From assembly GCF_007065885.1 (NCBI RefSeq), contig NZ_CP041409.1, positions 2,465,501-2,529,500 of the forward strand: a DNA stretch of 64,000 nt. The letters are read 5' to 3'. The DNA is from Altererythrobacter sp. TH136. GTDB lineage: Bacteria; Pseudomonadota; Alphaproteobacteria; Sphingomonadales; Sphingomonadaceae. Below the pieces are notes generated by a model. It was not told the DNA's origin. It saw only the letters and a list, made by a program, of their open reading frames with translations, and did no database searches. Below, one piece after another: positions 51,858 to 60,049 of this stretch (the stretch's first letter is position 1; every line of letters begins with the position of its first letter). The position numbers were made by a program, and so were the translations under genes.

Positions 51858-52829
51858 ATGCCCGAGATGCGCCAGATCGATACCGGCCACGCGTCCCTGC
51901 GGTGTGCCATCGAGGAGGGGGGATCAGCCTCCGGTCCGCTGGTGATCTTCGTCCACGGCTTTCCGGAAAGCTGGTATTCCTGGCGCCACCAGCTTGGTCC
52001 TGTCGCTCAAGCCGGCTTCACCGCCTGCGCGATCGACGTCCGCGGCTATGGCGGTTCTGACAAGCCGCCGCTGGTCGAGGATTACACCCTGCAAGCTATC
52101 GCGGCCGACCTGATGGGACTCGCCGAAGCGCTGCGGCCGGGCGAGCAGGTGATCTTGGTGGGTCACGACTGGGGCGCGCCGATCGTCTGGAACACCGCGC
52201 TCACCAACCCCGATCGGGTGTCCGCGGTGGCTGGCCTGTCGGTGCCGTTCGCCGGGGTGCCCAACCGCCCGTTCACGGAGGTGTTCCGCGAACACTTCAC
52301 GTCCAAGGGCAAGTTCTTCTACCAGGAATACTTCCAGGAGCCCGGCATCGCCGAGGCCGAGGCGGAGGCCGATCCCGAGCATTTCGTCCAGCGGATGATG
52401 TATTCGATCAGCGGCGACGTTCCCCACGGTGACTACTACGACAAGCCGCTCGGCGCGAAATTTCTCGACGGCTTGCCCGATCCGCAGCCGGTTGCCTGGC
52501 TGACCACCGAGGACATCCAGTTCTACGGCCGCGAATTCAGCCAGAGCGGCTTTCGCGGGCCGCTCAACCGCTATCGCAATCACGAGCGGGATTACGAATG
52601 GCTGCAAGGCTGGGCCGGGAAGCGGATCGAGCAGCCGTGCCTGTTCATCGGCGGCGACCGCGATCCCGCCACCACGCTGTTCGGCGCGGTCGCCGATCCG
52701 GTGGCACTGATGCGGGTGTTCGCCCCCCGGGTCGAGGGTCACGTGCTACCCGGCGTCGGCCACTGGACCCAGCAGGAGCGACCGGCAGAGGTCAACCGAC
52801 TGCTGCTGGACTGGCTGGGGCGGTTGTAA
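51858..52829 (+). CDS. Alpha/beta hydrolase, epoxide hydrolase-like
   Basis: A 323-residue soluble hydrolase. FVHGFPESWYSWRHQLGPVA is the HGxP motif, DVRGYGGSDKPPL follows, the nucleophile is Asp in LVGHDWGAPIVWN, and the acid/His pair is in FIGGDRDPATTLFG and GVGHWTQQERPAEVN. An aspartate nucleophile in GHDWG is typical of epoxide hydrolases and haloalkane dehalogenases. The cap segment has the Tyr residues expected for epoxide hydrolase. A GAGGAGGAAC ribosome site precedes the ATG. Confidence 0.9.
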   Translation: MPEMRQIDTGHASLRCAIEEGGSASGPLVIFVHGFPESWYSWRHQLGPVAQAGFTACAIDVRGYGGSDKPPLVEDYTLQAIAADLMGLAEALRPGEQVILVGHDWGAPIVWNTALTNPDRVSAVAGLSVPFAGVPNRPFTEVFREHFTSKGKFFYQEYFQEPGIAEAEAEADPEHFVQRMMYSISGDVPHGDYYDKPLGAKFLDGLPDPQPVAWLTTEDIQFYGREFSQSGFRGPLNRYRNHERDYEWLQGWAGKRIEQPCLFIGGDRDPATTLFGAVADPVALMRVFAPRVEGHVLPGVGHWTQQERPAEVNRLLLDWLGRL

Positions 52830-52892
52830 CCGAACGGCCCTTAGGGACCGGCGCCCATCGCAGCGCGCCTGATCCGCCATTTGAGGCCTAAG

Positions 52893-53282
52893 GTGTCGTT
52901 AAGCCGAACGTATGGTACAGCAAAGCTCGTGACGGCAAGTTCCCTCCTCCAGCGCCAGTTCCGCGTGTTTCTGGCGCTTATGCTTGGTGTGGTCCTGTTC
53001 CAGACCGCGCCCGCAGGCGATCTGCCGATCCAGAGGGGTCATGGTTCGGCGTTCAGCGCCGCCACTTACGACGTCGCTCTGCCAGTCCGCCGCGACAGCG
53101 CCGAGGTAACGAGCCCCGCGCCCGTTCCTTTGTTGGCGGTGGCGCCCGCTCGCTTTGCCGCAGTGGGGTACGACAGCCCGGTGGCGGCCAAAGCGCCGCT
53201 GCCGCCGCGGCAAACCGGCCCTCCGGCACCCCCGCCACGCCTTCACGTAGCATCACCCCGCGCGCCTCCTGTTCAATCCTGA
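52893..53282 (+). CDS. Small hypothetical protein with one hydrophobic segment
   Basis: A possible 129-residue protein starting GTG at 52893 (or GTG at 52929, VTASSLLQRQF). It has a hydrophobic stretch, FRVFLALMLGVVLFQTAPAG, that could be an uncleaved signal or anchor, and a Pro/Ala-rich tail (APPAPPPRLHVASPRAPP-like). No conserved motif is recognised. Coding preference for G/C at third positions is similar to real neighbours, but the call is uncertain. Confidence 0.4.
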   Translation: MSLSRTYGTAKLVTASSLLQRQFRVFLALMLGVVLFQTAPAGDLPIQRGHGSAFSAATYDVALPVRRDSAEVTSPAPVPLLAVAPARFAAVGYDSPVAAKAPLPPRQTGPPAPPPRLHVASPRAPPVQS

Positions 53283-53330
53283 TCGTCCGCTCTTTCGGGA
53301 GCATCACACGTCCAAGATCCAGGAATTGAC

Positions 53331-53636
53331 ATGCAAAAACCATCAACCGGTGCCCTGCCAGGCACCGATCGCTTCGACTATGTCGAAAGCCTTATCGCGC
53401 GCTATCCCGACACCACCGAAGCGGAGGTCGAGGATTTGAAGCGGTGGTTCACTAGGGAAGCAAGCGCGTTCGACGTCGCCAGCCTGGCGAGCAAGGAGAG
53501 CATCCATGCACGCTACGCGGCGTTCCGGGCTGAACACATCGATGGCTTCCGGACGAAGGATTACGCGGTCGCTGCTATAGCCATCGCCATCGCAGCAGCC
53601 GTCATCGTGTATTTCGCCTTCTACGCGACCGCCTGA
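53331..53636 (+). CDS. Small tail-anchored protein
   Basis: A 101-residue protein with a polar N-terminal helical part (FDYVESLIARYPDTTEAEVE, DLKRWFTREASAFDVASLAS) and one C-terminal membrane helix (VAAIAIAIAAAVIVYFAFYA). The end resembles a tail-anchored protein. No family is recognised. It converges on the Ca2+/H+ antiporter gene with a perfect hairpin between them. Confidence 0.7.
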   Translation: MQKPSTGALPGTDRFDYVESLIARYPDTTEAEVEDLKRWFTREASAFDVASLASKESIHARYAAFRAEHIDGFRTKDYAVAAIAIAIAAAVIVYFAFYATA

Positions 53637-53652
53637 CAGCGGCTGACTTGGG

Positions 53653-53678
53653 GGCGCCCCGGTTTCGGCCGGGGCGCC
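53653..53678. terminator. Bidirectional hairpin terminator
   Basis: GGCGCCCCGG (53653-53662) pairs perfectly with CCGGGGCGCC (53669-53678) around TTTCGG. It lies between two convergent genes (stops at 53636 and 53689) and can serve both. Confidence 0.7.
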
Positions 53679-53688
53679 TGCCCGCTGC

Positions 53689-54762
53689 TCAGGGAACGAT
53701 TGTCGTGAACAGATAGACAGCGAAGATCACCAGGTGCACCGCGCCTTGCAGCACCGTCGTGCGCCCGGTCCCGAGCGTGAGCGTGGACACGATCAACGTC
53801 AACAACAGCAACACGACACTCTTGGTGTCGAGGCCGAGCGCGATCGGAAGGCCCATCAGCAGCGACAATGCCGCGACCGCGGGAATGGTGAGCCCGATCG
53901 TCGCCAGCGCGGAACCGAGGCCCAGATTGAGGCTCGTCTGCAAACGGTTCGCCAGGGCCGCACGCAAGGCCGCCACGCCCTCCGGCAACAAGACCAGCGC
54001 GGCGATGATGACGCCCACGATCGCCCGCGGCGCGCCTGCCGCGGACACCGCGCCCTCGATCGCCGGGGCAAGCGTCTTTGCCAGCAGGACCACCGCGCCG
54101 AGACACAGGACCAGCAGCATCCCCGACGCGGCCGTGCGCGCGTTGGACGGCGGCGCGGCGTGAATCTCCTGATCTGCCACCACCGCCTTGTCCGGCAGGA
54201 AATAGTCCCGGTGCCGCACAGTCTGAACGCCGACAAACGTCGCGTAGAGCAGGAAGGAGACGACGGCGACGAACGCGAGCTGCGACGTCGAGTAGACCGG
54301 ACCCGCTTCGCTCAGCGTGAAGTTCGGCAGGACCAGCGTGAGCACAGTGAGCGCGCAAATCGTCGCGAGCGAAGCGCTGACGCCGACCTGCTGGAAAACC
54401 TGCTCCTTGTGCCGGAGCGCGCCGATCAGGATGCAGACGCCGACAAGGCCGTTGAGGATAATCATCACGGCGGCAAACACCGTGTCCCGGGCAAGGGTGG
54501 TGGCGCTCTCCCCGCCAGCGGACATCAACGTGACGATCAGGCCCAGTTCGATCACCGTGACGGCCACCGCCAGCAGGAAGGTGCCGAACGGCTCGCCAAC
54601 CCGGTGCGCGACGAGTTCCGCATGGTGCACGGCGGCGAGCACGCTGGCGATCAACGTCGCTGCCAGCACGAGCGTGGGTACCACCCCGCTGAAGCTGGCG
54701 AGATAAGTCAGCCATGCGACAATCGGTGCGGCCGTAGTCCAGTGTTTTTGCCAGAAAGCCAT
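53689..54762 (-). CDS. Calcium/proton antiporter (ChaA/CaCA family)
   Basis: A 357-residue membrane protein with about ten helices. The two duplicated CaCA motifs are seen as GTFLLAVAVTVIELGLIVTL with acidic residues in the helix and IIAALVLLPEGVAALRAALA; both carry the Glu that exchanges Ca2+ for protons. It resembles ChaA and the y4hA-type antiporters of alphaproteobacteria. It lies in the minus orientation between the ctaD and ctaB groups. Confidence 0.88.
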   Translation of the reverse strand: MAFWQKHWTTAAPIVAWLTYLASFSGVVPTLVLAATLIASVLAAVHHAELVAHRVGEPFGTFLLAVAVTVIELGLIVTLMSAGGESATTLARDTVFAAVMIILNGLVGVCILIGALRHKEQVFQQVGVSASLATICALTVLTLVLPNFTLSEAGPVYSTSQLAFVAVVSFLLYATFVGVQTVRHRDYFLPDKAVVADQEIHAAPPSNARTAASGMLLVLCLGAVVLLAKTLAPAIEGAVSAAGAPRAIVGVIIAALVLLPEGVAALRAALANRLQTSLNLGLGSALATIGLTIPAVAALSLLMGLPIALGLDTKSVVLLLLTLIVSTLTLGTGRTTVLQGAVHLVIFAVYLFTTIVP

Positions 54763-54963
54763 GGGAGAACCTTAGGGACGCAAAGCTCGTCTGCAATAGG
54801 GGTCGAAAGTCGAGTGACCGGGTATCTTGCGTGCCGGCGCTTGCCAGCGTTTTCCTACAGGCGGTCATCTGCGCCATAGTCTGGGCATGATAGCGTCCAT
54901 CCACTTCGCTGCAGGCCGCGAGCTTCCGGAAATGGGGGCGGCGGATTTTTTCTCCCCAGAACA

Positions 54964-54981
54964 GTGTGACACGTGTGACAC
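54964..54981. repeat. Tandem 9-bp repeat upstream of ctaB
   Basis: GTGTGACAC occurs twice in direct succession (54964-54972 and 54973-54981); the junction is the palindrome ACACGTGT. It sits 79 bases before the ctaB start in the 297-base gap between the antiporter and ctaB. I see no other feature in that gap apart from the -10-like TATAGG. Confidence 0.5.
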
Positions 54982-55038
54982 ATCCCGGATGCCTGCGCCT
55001 CGCACCCATTGCGCCTTCCCTCAGCGCGGCAGGACCCC

Positions 55039-55049
55039 TATAGGCCCGC
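55039..55049 (+). promoter_or_regulatory. -10-like element of the ctaB operon
   Basis: TATAGGCCCGC at 55039-55049, 11 bases before the ctaB start, repeats the -10 region before coxB. If it is the -10, the transcript would begin only about 10 bases before the ATG and be almost leaderless. No good -35 is found at the usual distance. Confidence 0.4.
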
Positions 55050-55059
55050 TCGTCTGCCG

Positions 55060-55977
55060 ATGACCGAATCCACCGCCCTGTACCTGCCGACCGACTGGCG
55101 CGACTTCCTGTCGCTCACCAAGCCGCGCGTGATGAGCCTGGTGATCTTCACCGGCTTGTGCGGCCTGCTGGCGGCGCCGGGCGACATCCACCCGGTGATC
55201 GGCTTCACCGCGGTCCTGTGCATCGCGATGGGCGCGGGCGGTGCGGCGACGCTCAATCAGTGGTGGGAGGCGGATCTCGACGCGGGCATGAAGCGCACCG
55301 CCAAGCGGCCGATCCCCGCCGGTCGCCTGCGCCCGACCGACGCACGCGATTTCGGCATCGCGCTGTCGGTGGCCTCCGTCGCGGTGATGGGCATCGCGGT
55401 CAATTGGCTGGCGGCGATCATCCTCGCGGTATCGATCGTGTATTATGCGGTTATCTACACGATCTGGCTGAAGCCTCGCACACCGCAGAACATCGTCATC
55501 GGCGGCGGGGCGGGGGCGTTTCCGCCGATGATCGGCTGGGTCGCGGTGACCGGCGACATCACGTTGATGCCGGTGCTGCTGTTCGCGATCATCTTCATGT
55601 GGACGCCGCCGCACTTCTGGGCGCTCGCGCTGTTCGTGCAAAGCGATTACGCCAAGGTCGGCATTCCCATGATGCCTGTAGTGAAGGGGGAGGCCAGCAC
55701 CCGCCGCCAGATCATGGTCTATTCCGTGCTGCTGCTGCCGCTGGCCGCGGCGCCGTGGTTCATCGGCGGGACCGGGGCGATCTATGGCGTCGTCGCCATC
55801 GCGCTGTCGCTGGTTTTCCTGATTCTCGCTGCACCCGTGGCGCTGCGCCGTGCGGAGCCGGGCGATACGATGAAGCCTGAAAAGCGGCTGTTCGGCTATT
55901 CGGTGCTCTATCTGTTCGCCCTGTTCGCCGCACTGGTTGCCGACCGGGTGGTTTACGGGCAGGGCTGGCTCGCATGA
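55060..55977 (+). CDS. ctaB: Protoheme IX farnesyltransferase (heme o synthase)
   Basis: A 305-residue UbiA-type prenyltransferase with about nine helices. [16 protein letters not shown] opens the family, [20 protein letters not shown] is the N-x3-D-x3-D prenyl-diphosphate motif and [26 protein letters not shown] are conserved. It makes heme o from heme b for the aa3 oxidase. ATG at 55060 gives [16 protein letters not shown]. It overlaps the following small ORF by ATGA. Confidence 0.96.
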   Translation: MTESTALYLPTDWRDFLSLTKPRVMSLVIFTGLCGLLAAPGDIHPVIGFTAVLCIAMGAGGAATLNQWWEADLDAGMKRTAKRPIPAGRLRPTDARDFGIALSVASVAVMGIAVNWLAAIILAVSIVYYAVIYTIWLKPRTPQNIVIGGGAGAFPPMIGWVAVTGDITLMPVLLFAIIFMWTPPHFWALALFVQSDYAKVGIPMMPVVKGEASTRRQIMVYSVLLLPLAAAPWFIGGTGAIYGVVAIALSLVFLILAAPVALRRAEPGDTMKPEKRLFGYSVLYLFALFAALVADRVVYGQGWLA

Positions 55978-56096
55978 CCCCGGAAGAAGAAATCGAATTC
56001 AAGCGCCGCCGCAAGGGGCGCAACATCGCGCTCGGGCTGGTGCTCGTGTTCTTCGTGATCCTGTTCTACTCCATCACGCTGGTGCGGATCGGCTGA
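55974..56096 (+). CDS. Small membrane protein in the oxidase assembly operon (CoxF-like)
   Basis: A 40-residue protein: [20 protein letters not shown] followed by one membrane helix ([16 protein letters not shown]) and RIG. Small proteins of this layout between ctaB and ctaG are common in alphaproteobacteria and are sometimes called CoxF. The function is unknown; a role in oxidase assembly is inferred from position. ATGA overlap with ctaB; ctaG follows after three bases. Confidence 0.8.
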   Translation: MTPEEEIEFKRRRKGRNIALGLVLVFFVILFYSITLVRIG

Positions 56097-56099
56097 CCG

Positions 56100-56672
56100 A
56101 TGGCGAGCATTCCGCAGGTTAGGCGCAGCAACGCCCGCACGGGCATCACCGCCGCGCTGCTGGCACTGGCTATGCTGGGCCTGGGCTTCGCCGCGGTGCC
56201 GCTGTACCGCCTGTTCTGCCAGGTCACGGGCTTTGGCGGCACCACGATGCGCGCTACCGAGGGCCAGGCGATCGCCGCCGAGCGTGCCGGAGCGAAAGCT
56301 GGAGCGTCCATCTCGGTCCGCTTCGACGCCAATATCGATGCCGACTTGCCGTGGACGTTCCGTCCTGAGCAGGTGACCCAGACGGTCAAGCTGGGTCAGC
56401 GGCAGATGGCGTTCTATTACGCCAAGAACAATTCCGACCGGCCCATCTCCGGCCAGGCGAGCTTCAACGTCTCGCCCGACCAGACAGGTGGCTACTTCAA
56501 CAAGGTCCAGTGCTTCTGCTTCACCGAGCAGACGCTGCAGCCGGGCCAGGAAGTGGTGATGCCGGTGCTGTTCTTCGTCGATCCGGCAATCCGGCAGGAC
56601 GAAGACGCGGCGCCGGTTGAACAGATCACCTTGAGCTACACTTTCCACCGCCAGGCGGATCAGCCGCAATAG
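56100..56672 (+). CDS. ctaG: Cytochrome c oxidase assembly protein CtaG/Cox11
   Basis: A 190-residue copper chaperone that delivers CuB to subunit I. One N-terminal helix (ALLALAMLGLGFAAVPLYRL) is followed by the FCQVTGFGG segment and the periplasmic Cu-binding site KVQCFCFTEQTL (CxC). ARxx...GWxF-like PWTFRPEQVTQTVKLGQR is also typical. Position between ctaB and ctaE confirms the role. Confidence 0.95.
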   Translation: MASIPQVRRSNARTGITAALLALAMLGLGFAAVPLYRLFCQVTGFGGTTMRATEGQAIAAERAGAKAGASISVRFDANIDADLPWTFRPEQVTQTVKLGQRQMAFYYAKNNSDRPISGQASFNVSPDQTGGYFNKVQCFCFTEQTLQPGQEVVMPVLFFVDPAIRQDEDAAPVEQITLSYTFHRQADQPQ

Positions 56673-56741
56673 CGCTCTTGTTAGCGCCGTTTGCGCGCAT
56701 TAAGGGCAAGCCAAACCGCTCGATCAGGGACGAGATTTCAC

Positions 56742-57569
56742 ATGGCAGGCGCCAAGAACCACCAGTACCACATCCTGCCGCCGGACATCTGGCCGCTGAT
56801 CGGCTCGATCTCCGCGGTGACCTTCACCAGCGGCATGGTGCTGTTCATGCACCGCGATACGATGAGCGGGTGGCCGATCGTCCTGGGCCTCGGCGTTGCC
56901 GGCCTGATCGCGACCTTCTTCAGCTGGTTCGCCAACATCGTCAACGAAGCGCAAGCGGGCGATCACACCCCGGTGGTGCAACTGCACCTGCGGTACGGCA
57001 TGATCCTGTTCATCGCTTCGGAAGTGATGTTCTTCGTCGGATGGTTCTGGGCGTTCTTCGATTTCTCGCTGTTCCCCAGCGAGTTGTCGGAAGTGGTGGG
57101 CGGCCAATTCCCGCCCAAGGCGATCGAGGCGGTCATGGACCCGTTCGACCTGCCGCTGCTCAACACGCTGATCCTTCTGTGCTCCGGAACGACGGTCACC
57201 TGGGCGCACCATTCGCTGATCCACGGTGATCGCGACGGCCTCAAGAAAGGGCTGTGGCTGACGGTCCTGCTCGGCATCCTGTTCAGCTGCATCCAGGCGT
57301 ACGAGTACGCCCATGCGCCGTTCGAATTCGGCAACAACACCTACAGCTCGGCGTTCTACATGGCGACCGGCTTCCACGGGTTCCACGTGCTGGTCGGCAC
57401 GATCTTCCTGATCGTCTGCCTGGTCCGGACCTACAAGGGTCACTTCACTCCGCAGCAGCACTTCGGTTTCGAAGCCGCCGCGTGGTACTGGCACTTCGTC
57501 GACGTGGTGTGGCTGTTCCTGTTCATCGCGGTCTACGTGTGGGGCGGCTGGGGCGCGCCGATTCACTGA
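56742..57569 (+). CDS. ctaE: Cytochrome c oxidase subunit III
   Basis: A 275-residue membrane protein with seven helices. NHQYHILPPDIWPLIGSISA starts the family; IASEVMFFVGWFWAFFD, TTVTWAHHSLIHGDRDGL and FHGFHVLVGTIFL, WYWHFVDVVWLFLF are conserved. It completes the core aa3 oxidase. ATG at 56742 is preceded by GACGAGA; the 17-residue upstream extension lacks a family N-terminus. It overlaps the DUF983 start by TGATG. Confidence 0.97.
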   Translation: MAGAKNHQYHILPPDIWPLIGSISAVTFTSGMVLFMHRDTMSGWPIVLGLGVAGLIATFFSWFANIVNEAQAGDHTPVVQLHLRYGMILFIASEVMFFVGWFWAFFDFSLFPSELSEVVGGQFPPKAIEAVMDPFDLPLLNTLILLCSGTTVTWAHHSLIHGDRDGLKKGLWLTVLLGILFSCIQAYEYAHAPFEFGNNTYSSAFYMATGFHGFHVLVGTIFLIVCLVRTYKGHFTPQQHFGFEAAAWYWHFVDVVWLFLFIAVYVWGGWGAPIH

Positions 57570-57973
57570 TGAATTCGGACCGCCCCGACCACCAGCAGGG
57601 GCCAGCCGATCGACAAGGGCAGCCTGGCATCGCCGCGGCTGCCCTTTCGGGTCTGTGTCCCCGGTGCGGAGCCAGGACGCTGTTTGCCGGGGTCGCCCGC
57701 TTCGCTCCGGCGTGCCGCTCCTGCGGGCTGGACTTCTCCCGCTTCGACGTGGGTGACGGACCGGCGGCGTTCCTTATCCTGATCATCGGGGCACTCGTCA
57801 CGGGTCTAGCGATCTGGCTGCAGCTCGCAGCGGAACCGCCGTTCTGGCTGCAGGCGTTGATCTGGATCCCGGTCACGCTGGCGCTGGTGGTGCTTGGCCT
57901 CAGATTTTCGAAAGCAGCGCTGATGGCGAGTGAATACCGCAACCGTTCCGGCGAAGGCCGGCTGAGGAAGTGA
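57569..57973 (+). CDS. DUF983 membrane protein with zinc ribbon
   Basis: A 134-residue protein. A CPRCGARTLF...CRSCGLDFSRF zinc ribbon precedes two membrane helices (FLILIIGALVTGLAIWLQLA, ALIWIPVTLALVVLGLRF). DUF983 genes occur in alphaproteobacterial oxidase operons between ctaE and surf1, as here, but the activity is unknown. The start overlaps the ctaE stop as TGATG and the stop overlaps surf1 as GTGA. Confidence 0.9.
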   Translation: MNSDRPDHQQGPADRQGQPGIAAAALSGLCPRCGARTLFAGVARFAPACRSCGLDFSRFDVGDGPAAFLILIIGALVTGLAIWLQLAAEPPFWLQALIWIPVTLALVVLGLRFSKAALMASEYRNRSGEGRLRK

Positions 57974-58554
57974 GCCGGCGGATACCTGTCGTGGCGACAG
58001 TGATCGTGGCGCTTGCGATCGCGACGATGATCGTGCTCGGCCTGTGGCAGATCGGCCGGGCGGATGAGAAGCAGGCGCAGCTGGCACGTTATCAACAGTC
58101 GCTGACGATGGCGTCAGAGACGCAGTGGCCGCGCACCGCGCAGGAGCGGGAGGCGGCGCTTTATCGCCGGTCGGAACTGACCTGTGCCCAAGTTCGCAGC
58201 ATCGACGCCCGCGCCGGACACTCCCAGACCGGCCAGACAGGATGGGCGCACATCGCGCAGTGCACCCTGGCCGACGGCAGCCCCGCGGTGGTGGCGCTCG
58301 GCTGGTCGAGCGATCCGGCAGCGGTGCAATGGCAGGGGGGCGCCGTGGCCGGTTTCGTCGGACCTTCCGGCAAGAACGGCGTGCGGCTCGTGGCCTCGCC
58401 TCCACAGGCCGGTCTCGCGCAGCTCGCCGCGCCCGACCCGCGCGATGTGCCGAACAATCACCTGTCCTATGCGGTGCAATGGTTCCTGTTCGCCGCGACC
58501 GCACTGGTGATCTATGTGCTAGCGCTCCGAAAGAAGTGGCGTGAAGCGGCATAA
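57970..58554 (+). CDS. SURF1 family cytochrome oxidase biogenesis protein
   Basis: A 194-residue SURF1-like protein with an N-terminal helix (VVATVIVALAIATMIVLGLW), the family WQIGRADEKQAQL and PGW-like LGWSSDPAAVQW, and a C-terminal helix (WFLFAATALVIYVLALRKKW). SURF1 helps insert heme a. It is at the short end of the family, so the periplasmic part may be reduced. It starts with GTG overlapping DUF983. Confidence 0.88.
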   Translation: MSRRIPVVATVIVALAIATMIVLGLWQIGRADEKQAQLARYQQSLTMASETQWPRTAQEREAALYRRSELTCAQVRSIDARAGHSQTGQTGWAHIAQCTLADGSPAVVALGWSSDPAAVQWQGGAVAGFVGPSGKNGVRLVASPPQAGLAQLAAPDPRDVPNNHLSYAVQWFLFAATALVIYVLALRKKWREAA

Positions 58555-58648
58555 CGCCGCGGGGGCTGGGCGAACAAGAAAACCGCCCGCCGGTGCCAAG
58601 TGTGCCTTGCTTGCCGGCGCCCGGGCACCTCGCTAGTCGCTGAATCCG

Positions 58649-60049
58649 ATGGAATACATCTCCACTCGCGGAAGCGCGCCAGCGCTCGACTTCGAAGGCG
58701 CGACCCTGGCCGGTCTCGCCAGCGACGGGGGGTTGTATCTGCCGCGCGAATGGCCGCGATTTACCGCTGGCGAGATCGCGGGGTTGCGGGGCCTGCCTTA
58801 CGCCGAACTCGCCGCGCGGGTGATGCAGCCGTTCGTCGGCGACAGCCTCTCGCCCGAACGGCTGAGGGAGCTGACCGGCGCCGCGTACGGCCGGTTCTCG
58901 CACGCCGCGGTCACGCCGCTGGTGCAACTGGACGAGACGCACTGGCTGCTCGAGCTGTTCCATGGGCCGACCCTGGCATTCAAGGACGTAGCACTTCAAC
59001 TGCTGGGATTGCTGTTCGAGGAGTTCCTCGGCCGGACGGGTCGCAACCTGACGATCGTCGGTGCGACCAGCGGGGACACCGGCAGCGCCGCGATTGATGC
59101 GGTCGCCGGCCGCGAGCGGGTGGAGATCTTCATGCTTCACCCGAACGGCAAGGTGAGCGACGTCCAGCGGCGCCAGATGACCAGCGTCCTTGCGCCCAAC
59201 GTGCACAACGTCGCGATCGACGGTTCGTTCGACGATGCACAGGCCATGGTGAAGCGCATGTTCGCCGATCCCGAACTGACTGCACGTCTGCACCTGGGCG
59301 CGGTCAATTCGATCAACTGGGCGCGGCTGATGGCGCAGGTGGTGTATTACTTTGCCGCCGCCCTGCAGCTTGGCGCGCCCGACCGCCGGGTCGCCTTCAG
59401 CGTGCCGACGGGTAATTTCGGCGACGTGTTCGCCGGGTATGTCGCCGCGCAGATGGGGCTGCCGATCGAGCGGCTGATCGTCGCGACCAACGTCAACGAT
59501 ATCCTCCACCGCGCACTGGCCGACGGCGACTATTCTGTCGGCAGCGTCACCGCCACCGCCGCGCCCAGCATGGACATCCAGGTCAGTTCTAACTTCGAAC
59601 GCCTGTTGTTCGATGCGGGCGGCCGCGACGGGGCTGCCCTGGCGGAGCAGATGCGCGGTTTCGAAGCGAGCAAGGCCATGCAGCTGACCAACTCCCAGCG
59701 GCAGGGGGTCGCGGGGCTGTTGACCAGCGCTCGCGCCGAGCTGGGCGACATGAACGGCGCAATGCGCTGGGCGCGGGAAGCGGCAGGTCAGCTGATCGAC
59801 CCGCACACCGCCATCGGCCTGCATGCCGCGCGCGCTGCCGATCTGGAGCCGCAGGTGCCGGTGGTGACGCTCGCCACCGCTCATCCGGCGAAATTCCCGG
59901 ATGCGGTGGAGCGGGCCACCGGGCAGCGGCCGCATCTGCCCGCGCGGATCGGTGATCTGTTCGCGCGGGCGGAACGCTTTGACGAGCTGCCGGGCGATTA
60001 CCGCGCCGTCAGCGCCTATATCGCCGAGCGGGCGAAGCCTGCCGCCTGA
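58649..60049 (+). CDS. thrC: Threonine synthase
   Basis: A 466-residue PLP enzyme converting O-phosphohomoserine to threonine. EYISTRGSAP and SDGGLYLPREW open the family; the PLP lysine is in HGPTLAFKDVALQLLG, the phosphate loop in GATSGDTGSAAI, and AVNSINWARLMAQVVYYF, VPTGNFGD follow. It lies 94 bases after surf1, in a leader with weak dyad symmetry only. It overlaps the next gene as TGATG. Confidence 0.96.
   Translation: MEYISTRGSAPALDFEGATLAGLASDGGLYLPREWPRFTAGEIAGLRGLPYAELAARVMQPFVGDSLSPERLRELTGAAYGRFSHAAVTPLVQLDETHWLLELFHGPTLAFKDVALQLLGLLFEEFLGRTGRNLTIVGATSGDTGSAAIDAVAGRERVEIFMLHPNGKVSDVQRRQMTSVLAPNVHNVAIDGSFDDAQAMVKRMFADPELTARLHLGAVNSINWARLMAQVVYYFAAALQLGAPDRRVAFSVPTGNFGDVFAGYVAAQMGLPIERLIVATNVNDILHRALADGDYSVGSVTATAAPSMDIQVSSNFERLLFDAGGRDGAALAEQMRGFEASKAMQLTNSQRQGVAGLLTSARAELGDMNGAMRWAREAAGQLIDPHTAIGLHAARAADLEPQVPVVTLATAHPAKFPDAVERATGQRPHLPARIGDLFARAERFDELPGDYRAVSAYIAERAKPAA

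Noticed and set aside
50219-51910. 563-codon open frame on the minus strand
   Set aside because: It is antisense to ctaD; the His/Arg/Asp-rich product is a shadow of the oxidase codons.
58555-58648. Possible thrC leader attenuator
   Set aside because: There is only partial pairing between CGCCGG-type segments and no short Thr-rich leader peptide, so it is not supported.
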